64,000 nucleotides of DNA. Origin: Anaerosporomusa subterranea. GTDB taxonomy: Bacteria > Bacillota > Negativicutes > Sporomusales > Acetonemataceae. Shown here in pieces: positions 50,927-60,015 of this stretch. Below the pieces are notes generated by a model that did no database searches, was not told the DNA's origin, and saw nothing but the letters and a program-made list of their open reading frames with translations. The stretch covers positions 620,001 to 684,000 of the forward strand of contig NZ_LSGP01000013.1 in NCBI RefSeq assembly GCF_001611555.1, in the 5' to 3' direction. Made by a program: the position numbers and the translations under genes. The stretch's first letter is position 1. The number at the start of each line of letters is the position of its first letter.

Positions 50927-52617
50927 GTCCATTTTTCTTTCTTTTTTATTGCTGTTTCTATCATCTGCCTCGCATTTTCGACAGCAATTTGTGTTGTATT
51001 GTCACCTGCGACCATGCGAGCCAATTCTAGCATCCGATCTGGTGGCGCTAATTGTCGAACCAAAGTAATGGTGCGATCCGAATCTACCACTTTTTCTGCT
51101 AAAAAATGAATATCAGCCATACTGGCAATAGCCGGCGAATGTGTAATGCATAGCACTTGTTTGCTGCTCGCAACAAAGGCAATTTTCTCGGCGACCATTT
51201 GGGCGGTTTTGCCGCCGATACCGGCGTCAACTTCATCAAAGATTACCGTTCCAACCGAATCCTTGTATGCGCTGACCGATTTAATCGCTAAAGCAATCCG
51301 GGATAATTCACCGCCTGATGCTACTTTCTGCAGCGGCTTGGGATCTTCACCCCGATTGGCTGAGAATAGGCAAATCACTTCATTACGGCCTGTTGACAGA
51401 AACTTGTCGATGAAACTGATGGCCACACTAAAGACCGCGTTCGCCATGCCGAGGTCTCTGAGCTGAAGTGTAACTGCTGTCTCCAGCTCGGCAGCTGCCT
51501 GCCGCCGCTCTTGATCCAAACGAGCACTGAGATGGGTCAGCTTGTCCTCTAACTCCTGTCCCTTAGCTGCTAGCTGTTCAACTGTATGGCCAGTTTGCTG
51601 CAGAGCCTCCAATTCAGTAACAGCCTGTTGTTGGTAGACAAGGATTTCTGCAATGGTTGAGCCGTACTTCTTTTTCAAATTTTGAATAACAGCCATGCGG
51701 TCTTCAAGCTTCTGCAAACGGCCTGGGTCAGAATCAATACCATCAGCATATTGCCGCAGATCGCTAGCAATATCATCTAACTGGTAGAGACACTCAGTCA
51801 AAGCTTCTGCCTTCGGACGCAAGGATTCATCATAACGGACAGCGGCTTCGAGTTCACGCCTGATTTCGCCCAGTGCGGAAAGCACTGCACTGCCGCGCTC
51901 GCCTTGTTTTAAAAGAATATAGGAATGGGAAACCGCATGAACGATTTTTTCCACATTGGCCAAAAGCCGGATTTCCTGTTGCCACTGTTCATCTTCGCCA
52001 AGGCGAAGTTCCGCCTGTTCGATTTCTTCAGTCTGCCATAATAACATTTCGATGCGCCGCTCGCGCTCACGGGAACGGGTCTCATGGTCAGCTAATTCGG
52101 CGTGAATTTGCTGCCATTGCTGATAAGCAGACTTATAATCTGCTAAAATTGGCTCAACCTTGTCTGCATACTCATCGATCAAGGCAAGATGGGCTTGTGG
52201 TCGCAACAATGCCTGATTTTCATGCTGCCCATGCATATCTATCAGCAGTTCTCCGATTTGGCGTAAGACGACTAATGGTATTTGACAGCCGTTAACAGTC
52301 ACGGTATTCTTACCACTGCGAGTCAAACGTCGACTAATAATCAGTGTATCTTCTTCACAGGTAACGCCCTGCTCATCAAGCAAACCGGCCAAAGCCTGAC
52401 TGCCTGAGATATCAAACACAGCCTCGACTCTAAAATAGTCGCAGTCGCGGCGAATCGAATCCACAGACGCCCGTTCACCGAGAATGGCACTCAGAGCGTC
52501 AATCAGAATCGATTTACCTGCTCCCGTTTCGCCGGTTAAGATATTCAGCCCTGGAGCAAATGCTATCTGAACATGATCAATCAATGCAAAATTGTTGACA
52601 GTCAAGGTTTTCAGCAT
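50914..52617 (-). CDS. recN: DNA repair protein RecN
   Basis: A 567-residue SMC-like ATPase acting early in double-strand break repair. Walker A GETGAGKS is at residues 29-36, long coiled coils run from about 150 to 380, and the C-terminal ATPase half has GGELSRIALAIK, VIFDEVDAGIGG and CITHSPAIASMADIHF. Located 35 bases after argR, a linkage conserved in Firmicutes. Confidence 0.97.
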   Translation of the reverse strand: MLKTLTVNNFALIDHVQIAFAPGLNILTGETGAGKSILIDALSAILGERASVDSIRRDCDYFRVEAVFDISGSQALAGLLDEQGVTCEEDTLIISRRLTRSGKNTVTVNGCQIPLVVLRQIGELLIDMHGQHENQALLRPQAHLALIDEYADKVEPILADYKSAYQQWQQIHAELADHETRSRERERRIEMLLWQTEEIEQAELRLGEDEQWQQEIRLLANVEKIVHAVSHSYILLKQGERGSAVLSALGEIRRELEAAVRYDESLRPKAEALTECLYQLDDIASDLRQYADGIDSDPGRLQKLEDRMAVIQNLKKKYGSTIAEILVYQQQAVTELEALQQTGHTVEQLAAKGQELEDKLTHLSARLDQERRQAAAELETAVTLQLRDLGMANAVFSVAISFIDKFLSTGRNEVICLFSANRGEDPKPLQKVASGGELSRIALAIKSVSAYKDSVGTVIFDEVDAGIGGKTAQMVAEKIAFVASSKQVLCITHSPAIASMADIHFLAEKVVDSDRTITLVRQLAPPDRMLELARMVAGDNTTQIAVENARQMIETAIKKKEKWTNEV

Positions 52618-52652
52618 ATCATTTCCACCTTTCGCACAGCGTCCTAACGAGG

Positions 52653-53102
52653 CTAGAGTAATGCCTGGAATTTGGCGATCACAGCGGGAACAGCTTCCAT
52701 AGGCTTGACAATCACCATGATGGTGTCATCACCCGCAACAGTGCCGATGATCTCAGGCCACTTCACATAGTCGATCGTAAATGCGACTGCTTGAGCGGTT
52801 CCGGGCATTGTCTTCAGTACAATAATATTTTGACTGTGATTAATGCCAACGACTGAATCTTGAAAGGTACGCTCCATCCTTGCAGGGGAGATCATCACAG
52901 TTTGTTCTTGGGGAAACGCATAACGATACCGTCCGTCGCCTACAGGGACTTTAATCAACATTAGCTCTTTGATATCCCGCGATACTGTCGCTTGCGTCAC
53001 ATCTATTCCCTGGCGGCGTAATGCTTCAGCTAATTCTTCTTGTGTTTCAATAACAGCATTCTCAACGATTTCCTTGACTTTCCCGTGTCGCAACAATTTC
53101 AC
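52653..53102 (-). CDS. argR: Arginine repressor ArgR/AhrC
   Basis: A 149-residue regulator. The N-terminal winged helix contains VIETQEELAEALRRQGIDVT and ATVSRDIKEL, and the C-terminal hexamerisation and arginine-binding domain contains GTVAGDDTIMVIV. It represses arginine synthesis and can activate catabolism. The GTG start overlaps the mnmM stop (GTGA). Confidence 0.96.
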   Translation of the reverse strand: MKLLRHGKVKEIVENAVIETQEELAEALRRQGIDVTQATVSRDIKELMLIKVPVGDGRYRYAFPQEQTVMISPARMERTFQDSVVGINHSQNIIVLKTMPGTAQAVAFTIDYVKWPEIIGTVAGDDTIMVIVKPMEAVPAVIAKFQALL

Positions 53103-53674
53103 CGTCTGAGCTCCCTCCTCTTTTCCACTGCGTACAACAATGGCGGATTGTTAATTTGATTCTGCATGCTCCAGCAAGCCACCGAGAAATTCTGTTGCGG
53201 TAAAGTGGATAAAAACTGCTGAAGTACTTGGTTTTCCAAAATTCCGCTAGCGTGGCCTGGATAAACAACAATTGTCATTAATCCTCCGATGGTTAGCAGA
53301 TGGGCTGCCTGCTCAACCGCCGCCAGCGTTGTATTAGGTTGTGTGGCAATATGTCGGTCGCTGCCGGGTAGATAGCCGAGATTAAACATGACAGCATCAA
53401 TCGGCTGATTGAGGGTCGAGCCAAGGGTGTCGTGACTGGCCTGAATCAGCCGAACTTTCTCTGCTAGACCGGCGGCAGCCAGAATTCTACTCGTATTTTC
53501 AATCGCAGACGGTTGAATGTCGAACGCCCAAACCGCAGCCTGCGATAGAGTGTTCTTTGCGAGAAAAAGTGTATCTTTGCCATTGCCGGCTGTTGCGTCG
53601 ACTACGACACTAGCTTGCAGCAAATACGGGAGTAGCATGTGTTGAGCTGCTTGAACAGCATTAGCTGGTAGCAT
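53099..53674 (-). CDS. mnmM: SAM-dependent methyltransferase of the MnmM/YtqB family
   Basis: A 191-residue Rossmann methyltransferase with SAM motif VVVDATAGNGKDTLFLA and the family motif FNLGYLPGSD near residue 97. YtqB in Bacillus (MnmM) puts the methyl group on the wobble uridine to complete mnm5s2U in tRNA. Older annotation calls the family rRNA methylase. The ATG lies inside the nadK end (14-base overlap), so translation is coupled. Confidence 0.85.
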   Translation of the reverse strand: MLPANAVQAAQHMLLPYLLQASVVVDATAGNGKDTLFLAKNTLSQAAVWAFDIQPSAIENTSRILAAAGLAEKVRLIQASHDTLGSTLNQPIDAVMFNLGYLPGSDRHIATQPNTTLAAVEQAAHLLTIGGLMTIVVYPGHASGILENQVLQQFLSTLPQQNFSVACWSMQNQINNPPLLYAVEKRRELRR

Positions 53675-54530
53675 CGATTTCTCCTCTGCGCAGCTTTCTA
53701 TGCAGAGTTTGGTAATAACTCTTATCGTTAAAGCGCACCAGTCGCGCTTTTTCTGGCGATTCTGTCACCTTGAGGGCATCGCCGAAGATCATGCAAAAGT
53801 TTGATTTGCCATCAATCGTCAAGGCAACAATTTCCTCAGGCGATTGGGGTCTGACTTCGACAGTTTCCTGTCGGGATACGACCAAAGCGCGGGAATAAAG
53901 AGTATGTGGACAAATCGGCGTTAGGATCATCGCCTCTACATGCGGGCTAACGACCGGTCCGCCTGCCGACAGTGAATAGCCTGTTGCTCCGGTAGAAGTA
54001 GCCAATATAAAGCCATCTGCCGGGTAACCGGCGATCAATTCTTCATCTACATAAACATTTAAGCGTATCAGGCGTGGCGAGGCACTGTTGGTCATCACGA
54101 CATCATTGAGTGCTGTTGCGGAAAATATTGTCTCTCCCTGCCGAAGCACCGTTGCAACCAGCATCATTCGTTCTTCGACCAAATAATCACCTGTAAGCAG
54201 CTTGTCCAGCGCTGGCTGCAGTTCTGAAAGCTCCGCTGCAGTCAGAAAGCCGAGATTCCCCATGTTGATGCCGCAGACCGGAATCTTCGCTTGCGCCAAT
54301 TCCCTCGCGACATGCAAAATCGTCCCATCGCCACCTAGTGTGATGCCAAGGTTGATTTGTCGCATCATGATATCCCGGTCAGCTGCAAGCATCGGCCGGT
54401 CGCAGGCTGTCGCAAAGTCTTGTGGTAACAGGACTCGCGCCCCCCGCTCTATGAGATAGTCGGCAACCTGACAAACAACGTCAGTGATACCCGTCTTTTC
54501 CATGTTGGGATATATCCCGATGGTTAGCAC
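53661..54530 (-). CDS. nadK: NAD kinase
   Basis: Makes NADP from NAD with ATP or polyphosphate. The 289-residue protein has GGDGT (66-70), CGINMGNLGFLTAAE, TGYSLSAGGPVVSP and TPICPHTL, all catalytic or NAD-binding family motifs. I place the start at GTG 54530 (GGAGG just upstream); the frame extends 18 codons further into tlyA without similarity. Confidence 0.96.
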   Translation of the reverse strand: MLTIGIYPNMEKTGITDVVCQVADYLIERGARVLLPQDFATACDRPMLAADRDIMMRQINLGITLGGDGTILHVARELAQAKIPVCGINMGNLGFLTAAELSELQPALDKLLTGDYLVEERMMLVATVLRQGETIFSATALNDVVMTNSASPRLIRLNVYVDEELIAGYPADGFILATSTGATGYSLSAGGPVVSPHVEAMILTPICPHTLYSRALVVSRQETVEVRPQSPEEIVALTIDGKSNFCMIFGDALKVTESPEKARLVRFNDKSYYQTLHRKLRRGEIDATS

Positions 54531-54543
54531 ACTGCCTCCAATC

Positions 54544-55383
54544 TCAGGCATCCAGAGCAAGATGTGCTGCATCGACGGTCGCATCTACCGCAGCTTCATC
54601 AAGCGGCGATCCGCCTGTTGCCAAATGAACCAGATATTCAATATTGCCTTCCGGTCCTTTAACCGGTGAGTACGTGAGCTCTAGGGGAATCAAGCCGTTA
54701 TCCTTTGCGCTCGCAAATACTGAGACGATCACTTCTCGGTGAACGCGGGGATCACGGACAACACCACGCTTGCCGACTTTTTCCCGACCGGCCTCAAACT
54801 GGGGTTTGATCAGAGCGATGATAAAGCCTCCAGGTGCTAACAAACCAGTGACTGCGGGCAGTACTTTATCCAGCGAAATAAAGGATACGTCAATGGTAGC
54901 GCAATCGATCAACTCTCCCAAATCGTCAATCTTCAAATTGCGAATATTAGTTCGTTCCAAGTTCACAACGCGAGAATCTGTTCTGAGCGACCAGGCGAGT
55001 TGGCCATAGCCGACATCAATCGCAAATACTTTGGCTGCGCCATTTTTCAGTGCGCAATCAGTAAAGCCGCCCGTCGAAGCGCCAATATCTGCCATGACCT
55101 TACCGTTCAGATCAATGTCAAAGTTTTGCAAGGCTTTTTCCAGCTTCAATCCGCCGCGACTAACATAACCGATGCTATCGCCCCGCACCGTGATCACAGC
55201 CTGAACTGGCACTGCTGCGCCAGCCTTTTCCATCTTCTCTTCGTTAACGTAAACAAGTCCAGCCATGATATATGCTCTGCCGCGTTCTCGGCTAGGCACT
55301 AAACCGCGTTCAACAAGCAGTACGTCAAGTCTTTCTTTTGCCTTCTCTTTGCGTTTTTCATTAGGTTGATCAGGAGTGTTCAT
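54544..55383 (-). CDS. tlyA: TlyA family rRNA 2'-O-methyltransferase/hemolysin-like protein (YqxC)
   Basis: A 279-residue protein with an N-terminal S4 RNA-binding domain (KERLDVLLVERGLVPSRERG) and an FtsJ-like methyltransferase domain (VMADIGASTGGFTDCALKNG, DVGYGQLAWSLR). TlyA methylates rRNA ribose; an old haemolysin label comes from other species. ATG overlaps dxs by 4 bases. The dxs-tlyA-nadK-argR-recN order is conserved. Confidence 0.94.
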   Translation of the reverse strand: MNTPDQPNEKRKEKAKERLDVLLVERGLVPSRERGRAYIMAGLVYVNEEKMEKAGAAVPVQAVITVRGDSIGYVSRGGLKLEKALQNFDIDLNGKVMADIGASTGGFTDCALKNGAAKVFAIDVGYGQLAWSLRTDSRVVNLERTNIRNLKIDDLGELIDCATIDVSFISLDKVLPAVTGLLAPGGFIIALIKPQFEAGREKVGKRGVVRDPRVHREVIVSVFASAKDNGLIPLELTYSPVKGPEGNIEYLVHLATGGSPLDEAAVDATVDAAHLALDA

Positions 55384-57263
55384 TTTGCTCCATATTCCCG
55401 GAAGAAGCTAGCAGCTTTTTCCGCAATGGCTGCGCCATCTAGGCCATATTGTTTAAGTAACTGAGCGCGGGTTCCGTGTTCAATAAATTCATCAGGGAAG
55501 CCTAGTCGCAGTAGTTTTACCCATTTCAATTGCTTATCGATAAGCAGTTCAGCGACTGCTGAGCCAAATCCACCAGCTAAGCACCCATCTTCCACCGTGA
55601 CGAGAACGCCTGTTTCGCGCGATAAACTGCGTATCATCTCTTCATCCAGTGGTTTAACAAAGCGAGCATTGACGACCCCGGCCCGGATGCCGGAGCTTGC
55701 TAGTAAATCACTAGCTACTACACATTCTTCCACCGCCGAGCCAATGGCTAGCAGCGTTAAATCAGAGCCCAGCTTGATACGTTCTGCTTTGCCAATCGAT
55801 ACAGGAAGGGATTCTGTTGCGAAGGGAATACCGAGCGTGCAACCGCGGGGATAACGAATAACGCAAGGCCCATTGTGTTTAAGCGCCATTGCCAGCATTT
55901 GACGCAATTCAGTTTCATTTTTGGGAGCAAGCATCGTGAGGTTCGGCGCAGATCGTAAAAATGCGTAATCAAATACACCTTGATGGGTAGCACCGTCTTC
56001 ACCGACAATGCCTGCCCGATCTAGACAAATGACTACAGGCAGCTTTTGCAGGCAGATATCATGAACAATTTGGTCAAATGCGCGTTGCGAAAAAGTAGAG
56101 TATACTGCCACAACCGGGCGCTTGCCCGCTGCTGCCAAGCCAGCAGCCAGAGTCATCGCGTGTTGTTCTGCTATGCCTACATCAAAGAAGCGTTTGGGAT
56201 AGCGTTCAGCAAACTTCTTGAGGCCTGTTCCTTCTGGCATGGCGGCAGTAATTGCCACGATATCAGGGTTATCGGCCGCGAGTTTGATCAGTTCATCGCC
56301 AAATACGCTAGTGTATGATGGTCTATTGCCACATTGCAAGGTTTCGCCAGACTCTACGCAAAACGGACCAATCCCATGGAAGCGGTCAGCATTGCATTCG
56401 GCTGGAGAGTATCCTTTCCCTTTTTGGGTAATGACGTGAATCAGGACCGGACCATTCATCGTTTTGGTAGCTTGCAGGACTTCGCACAGGCCGGCGATGT
56501 TATGGCCATCAATTGGCCCGATATAGGTAAAGCCTAATTCTTCAAACAACATGCCGGGAACCAACATGAATTTCAGACTGTCTTTTGCCCGTTCTAATGT
56601 TTTAGCCACACTGTCGCCAATGGCGGGAATCCGTCTGAGAGCATTGTCAATATCTCGCTTTACTCGCGAGTAGGTAGGATCAGACCGGATTTTAGCAAGA
56701 TACTCAGCCATAGCGCCAACGTTTTTTGCAATCGACATTTCGTTGTCATTGACGATTACTGTGAATCGAGTCCCCAGATGCCCGGCATGGTTAAGTGCTT
56801 CATAAGCTTGACCGCCAGTGAGCGATCCATCGCCGATAACTGCCAACACTTGATTGTCACGGCCTGATAAATCACGGGCTAGAGCAATACCGAGCGCCGC
56901 CGAAATCGATGTGCTCGAATGACCAACACCAAACGCATCATGCTCACTTTCACTGCGTTTAGGAAAGCCGCTAATGCCGCCGTGCTGACGCAGAGTATGA
57001 AACTTGTCACGGCGTCCGCAGAGAATCTTGTGAACATATGCTTGATGGCCAACATCCCAGACAATCTTATCCCGGGGACTATCAAACGTCCGATGAATGG
57101 CCAGAGTTAATTCTACAACTCCTAAATTTGGCGCAAGATGTCCGCCGTTCTTAGCAACAGTGTTAATGAGAAGACTACGTATTTCAGCAGCAAGTCCATC
57201 CATTTGCGGTAGAGACAGCTTGCGCAGATCTTGCGGCTGACTAATTGTATCAAGAAGGGTCAC
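55380..57263 (-). CDS. dxs: 1-deoxy-D-xylulose-5-phosphate synthase
   Basis: Thiamine diphosphate enzyme that starts the MEP pathway from pyruvate and glyceraldehyde-3-phosphate. The 627 residues fit. Motifs are WDVGHQAYVHKIL with the catalytic His, GISGFPKRSESEHDAFGVGH, GDGSLTGGQAYEALNHAG with the TPP-binding GDG, and DRAGIVGEDGATHQGVFD. The start is GTG 57263 behind GAGGAATAACG; 29 upstream codons in frame lie in the gap to ispA. Confidence 0.96.
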   Translation of the reverse strand: MTLLDTISQPQDLRKLSLPQMDGLAAEIRSLLINTVAKNGGHLAPNLGVVELTLAIHRTFDSPRDKIVWDVGHQAYVHKILCGRRDKFHTLRQHGGISGFPKRSESEHDAFGVGHSSTSISAALGIALARDLSGRDNQVLAVIGDGSLTGGQAYEALNHAGHLGTRFTVIVNDNEMSIAKNVGAMAEYLAKIRSDPTYSRVKRDIDNALRRIPAIGDSVAKTLERAKDSLKFMLVPGMLFEELGFTYIGPIDGHNIAGLCEVLQATKTMNGPVLIHVITQKGKGYSPAECNADRFHGIGPFCVESGETLQCGNRPSYTSVFGDELIKLAADNPDIVAITAAMPEGTGLKKFAERYPKRFFDVGIAEQHAMTLAAGLAAAGKRPVVAVYSTFSQRAFDQIVHDICLQKLPVVICLDRAGIVGEDGATHQGVFDYAFLRSAPNLTMLAPKNETELRQMLAMALKHNGPCVIRYPRGCTLGIPFATESLPVSIGKAERIKLGSDLTLLAIGSAVEECVVASDLLASSGIRAGVVNARFVKPLDEEMIRSLSRETGVLVTVEDGCLAGGFGSAVAELLIDKQLKWVKLLRLGFPDEFIEHGTRAQLLKQYGLDGAAIAEKAASFFREYGAK

Positions 57264-57321
57264 CGTTATTCCTCGCTTTCGCCAGTCGGCGGCGCCGGCC
57301 AACACTAATATAGATATGGGA

Positions 57322-58200
57322 TTAGTTGGTTCTAGACAACAACGAGTCAACCATCTGTCTAAGGATAGCGGCCTCGTCGCCGAACCCGTTTAATGCGGCA
57401 TGCGCTGCGCCTACAGCCTGCGCGGCCAGTTGTCCAGCAGTATCTAAGGAATACAAGGTAACATATGTCGCCTTGTCATTCCGCTCGTCACTTCCGACAG
57501 GTTTACCGATTTCTGCTTGGGTGCCAGTAACATCAAGAATATCATCAGTGATCTGAAATGCCAGTCCGAACTGTTCAGCATATTCTGTGAGAGCAGTTAT
57601 GTGTTGTTCTGACGCTCCAGCCAACATCCCTCCGGCACGCAGAGCCGCTTTAAACAGTGCACCGGTTTTGGCCTGATGCATATATCGTAAGGTATCATAA
57701 TCCAGTCTTTTTCCCTCTGAGAACAAATCCACCACTTGGCCGCCAACCATGCCCGCAGGCCCAGCAGCAGCGGCGATTTCCCGAGTCACTGCAACTAGTA
57801 TCTGTGCCTCGACTCCTGGTTGTGACAGAATGAATTCAAATGCCTGAGTCAGCAGAGCATCACCAGCTAAAATCGCCATGCCCTCGCCGAATACTTTATG
57901 GTTAGTTAGCTTGCCACGACGATAGTCGTCATTATCCATGGCAGGCAGATCGTCGTGAATCAGCGAATATGTATGGATCATTTCAAGCCCGCAAGCGACA
58001 GGAAGATAGTTGGTTCCTTTTGCCCCCACTGCATCAGCGGCGGCCATTAAAAGAATTGGCCGCAACCGTTTGCCGCCAGCAAACAAGCTGTAGCGCATGG
58101 CATCATAGATAACCGGCGGTAAGGCTTGTTGCCGCATAAGCATGCGGTCAAGAGTTTCATCAATCACTTTAATTTTGTCCTGATAGTATTGTTTCAACAT
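57322..58200 (-). CDS. ispA: Polyprenyl (farnesyl/geranyl) diphosphate synthase
   Basis: Condenses isopentenyl diphosphate with allylic diphosphates. The 292-residue protein has the first aspartate-rich motif as DDLPAMD (83-89, the insertion form typical of bacterial farnesyl synthases), GGKRLRP (42-48) and the second motif as QITDDILD near 225. The ATG overlaps xseB by 7 bases. It links to dxs downstream. Confidence 0.95.
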   Translation of the reverse strand: MLKQYYQDKIKVIDETLDRMLMRQQALPPVIYDAMRYSLFAGGKRLRPILLMAAADAVGAKGTNYLPVACGLEMIHTYSLIHDDLPAMDNDDYRRGKLTNHKVFGEGMAILAGDALLTQAFEFILSQPGVEAQILVAVTREIAAAAGPAGMVGGQVVDLFSEGKRLDYDTLRYMHQAKTGALFKAALRAGGMLAGASEQHITALTEYAEQFGLAFQITDDILDVTGTQAEIGKPVGSDERNDKATYVTLYSLDTAGQLAAQAVGAAHAALNGFGDEAAILRQMVDSLLSRTN

Positions 58201-58457
58201 GGTGCTTCCTCCTGAAGTTGCAACGGTTTTGTAGTAACACGTCCTTGCTTTTCCTCTAGGATAAGGTCAATCTGCTCCTCAGCGCTCGAAAGCTTTTCAA
58301 GACACAATTGGGAGAGAGAAACTCCTTGAGCAAAGTTAGCCAGCGCATCCTCAAGCGATAGTTCACCTTTTTCTAAATCATCGACAATGATTTCCAGCTT
58401 AAGTAATGCGTCTTCAAATGTAATATCAGCAGAAGGATTATTTTTTGTTTTTCTCAC
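58194..58457 (-). CDS. xseB: Exodeoxyribonuclease VII small subunit
   Basis: An 87-residue helical protein with the XseB core ITFEDALLKLEIIVDDLEKG and LSLEDALANFAQGVSLSQLC. It binds XseA, which degrades single-stranded DNA to oligonucleotides. Overlaps xseA by 20 bases and ispA by 7. Confidence 0.95.
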   Translation of the reverse strand: MRKTKNNPSADITFEDALLKLEIIVDDLEKGELSLEDALANFAQGVSLSQLCLEKLSSAEEQIDLILEEKQGRVTTKPLQLQEEAPC

Positions 58458-59664
58458 TGGTCTCCTCCTTATGGCTAACCTGCGCAGCGATCAAGCCGTC
58501 GCGCAGAATAATTTCCACCATATCGCCAGGTTCAATGTCAGAGACCCGGCGGATTATCGTTCCACCTAATTTACGAGTAACGCTGTAGCCTCGGTTCAAA
58601 ACTGCCAGAGGATTTAAGACAGCCAGTTTTCCGGCCGCGACGTGAAAGGACTGTTGCTTGCCAGCAACAATCGTTCGGAATGCCTGCAGAAGTCTGTCTC
58701 TCTTTACATCCACCGCTTGCTGCCGGGCAGCCAGAATATCCTGCGGTGAGCGGAGAGCCCGACTGTTTTGTAGTCTTACGACTTTCTGCTTATGGTTCCG
58801 CAACAGATTCTTCATCCCGGTTTCAAGCGTCGAGGTTAGAGCGCCAATGTAGCGGCCTAGTTCCCGAACATCGGGTACAATCAGTTCCGCCGCCTGTGAT
58901 GGTGTTGCCGCCCGGCGGTCTGCCACAAAATCTGATAACGTAAAATCTGTTTCATGGCCAACCGCGGAAATGACCGGAATCGTAGACGCAGCGATTGCAC
59001 GAACTACTTTCTCGTCATTAAAGGCCCACAATTCCTCCAATGATCCGCCGCCACGACCGACAATAATAATGTCAACAGGATAGAGGCGATTAAAGACGTC
59101 TAGTGCCCGACAAATCTCACCTGGCGCTTCCATTCCCTGCACACGGGCCGGATAAAGAACTAAACGAACGCCGCCATGACGACGCTTGCTTACGGTAATA
59201 ATATCACGCAAGGCTGCGCCATTTGGCGATGTGATGACCCCCACGGTTTTCGGTAAAACAGGTAAAGCTCGTTTGCGGTTGTCATCGAATAATCCTTCGC
59301 GCGAGAGCTTGTCCTTTAGTTGAGCGTATGCGAGACTGAGCTCGCCTACACCGTCAGGGATTAGTTGATCCGCATATAACTGATATTGTCCATCTCGCTC
59401 GTAAACGGCAATATGCCCCGCAACAATGACCTTCATCCCGTCGCGCGGCTCGAACTTTAAATATTGCGCCCGACTGCGAAACATGACGCCGCGAATAACT
59501 GCCCCAGAATCCTTTAGCGTGAAATAGCAGTGTCCGGATTGGTAACGTTTATAATTTGACAGTTCACCTCTCACGAACAAGGCAGCGAGTCGATGGTTAT
59601 TCTCCAATAGACTCTTTATGGCTGAAGTTAGCTCGCTAACGCTAATAACGTTCAAGTAAACCAT
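58438..59664 (-). CDS. xseA: Exodeoxyribonuclease VII large subunit
   Basis: A 408-residue nuclease. The N-terminal OB fold has ALFVRGELSNYKRYQSGHCY and FTLKD, and the catalytic region has VGVITSPNGAALRDI, DIIIVGRGGGSLEELWAFND and PVISAVGHETDFTLSDFVAD. A coiled coil follows at 270-340. ATG 59664 has a weak site; a TTG at 59655 is an alternative. Confidence 0.95.
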   Translation of the reverse strand: MVYLNVISVSELTSAIKSLLENNHRLAALFVRGELSNYKRYQSGHCYFTLKDSGAVIRGVMFRSRAQYLKFEPRDGMKVIVAGHIAVYERDGQYQLYADQLIPDGVGELSLAYAQLKDKLSREGLFDDNRKRALPVLPKTVGVITSPNGAALRDIITVSKRRHGGVRLVLYPARVQGMEAPGEICRALDVFNRLYPVDIIIVGRGGGSLEELWAFNDEKVVRAIAASTIPVISAVGHETDFTLSDFVADRRAATPSQAAELIVPDVRELGRYIGALTSTLETGMKNLLRNHKQKVVRLQNSRALRSPQDILAARQQAVDVKRDRLLQAFRTIVAGKQQSFHVAAGKLAVLNPLAVLNRGYSVTRKLGGTIIRRVSDIEPGDMVEIILRDGLIAAQVSHKEETSEKNKK

Positions 59665-59827
59665 CCTAACTGTAAAATGCCCACAATAGTTGTGTTTTCT
59701 CTATCTGACAAAAAAATACCTGCTAAGAATTTGCACAATTGCCAAAATCGTGGACAGCCCCGCCAATCTGGCAGTATTGATCTAGAATATAGTGGCGAGG
59801 CTGATCATCTAGGATTGGATTCTCCCC

Positions 59828-59962
59828 CTAATATCGGTTGCCGTGACGTTGAAATAGATAACCACTAAAGGCGCCAACGGCAAACCAAAAGAAGTAGCCG
59901 GGAGGAATAATATGACCAACCACTACACCAATAACCGCGCCGATAAGTGTATACCCCAGCAT
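59828..59962 (-). CDS. 44-residue small membrane protein
   Basis: A short gene with a perfect GGAGGTGGGAGC site before ATG 59962. The peptide begins MLGYTLIGAVIGVVVGHIIP, with a glycine-zipper-like helix, then PGYFFWFAVGAFSGYLFQ (second helix) and a polar end RHGNRY. It sits between the TsaD-like gene and xseA on the same strand, probably in their transcript. The family is unknown to me. The rest of the 350-base gap (59665-59827 and 59963-60015) shows a weak inverted repeat near 59758-59805 and nothing else. Confidence 0.7.
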   Translation of the reverse strand: MLGYTLIGAVIGVVVGHIIPPGYFFWFAVGAFSGYLFQRHGNRY

Positions 59963-60015
59963 GCTCCCACCTCCGTCTGTCGCTGCTACATTGTATGCGG
60001 CAGCTGGCAGAACGG

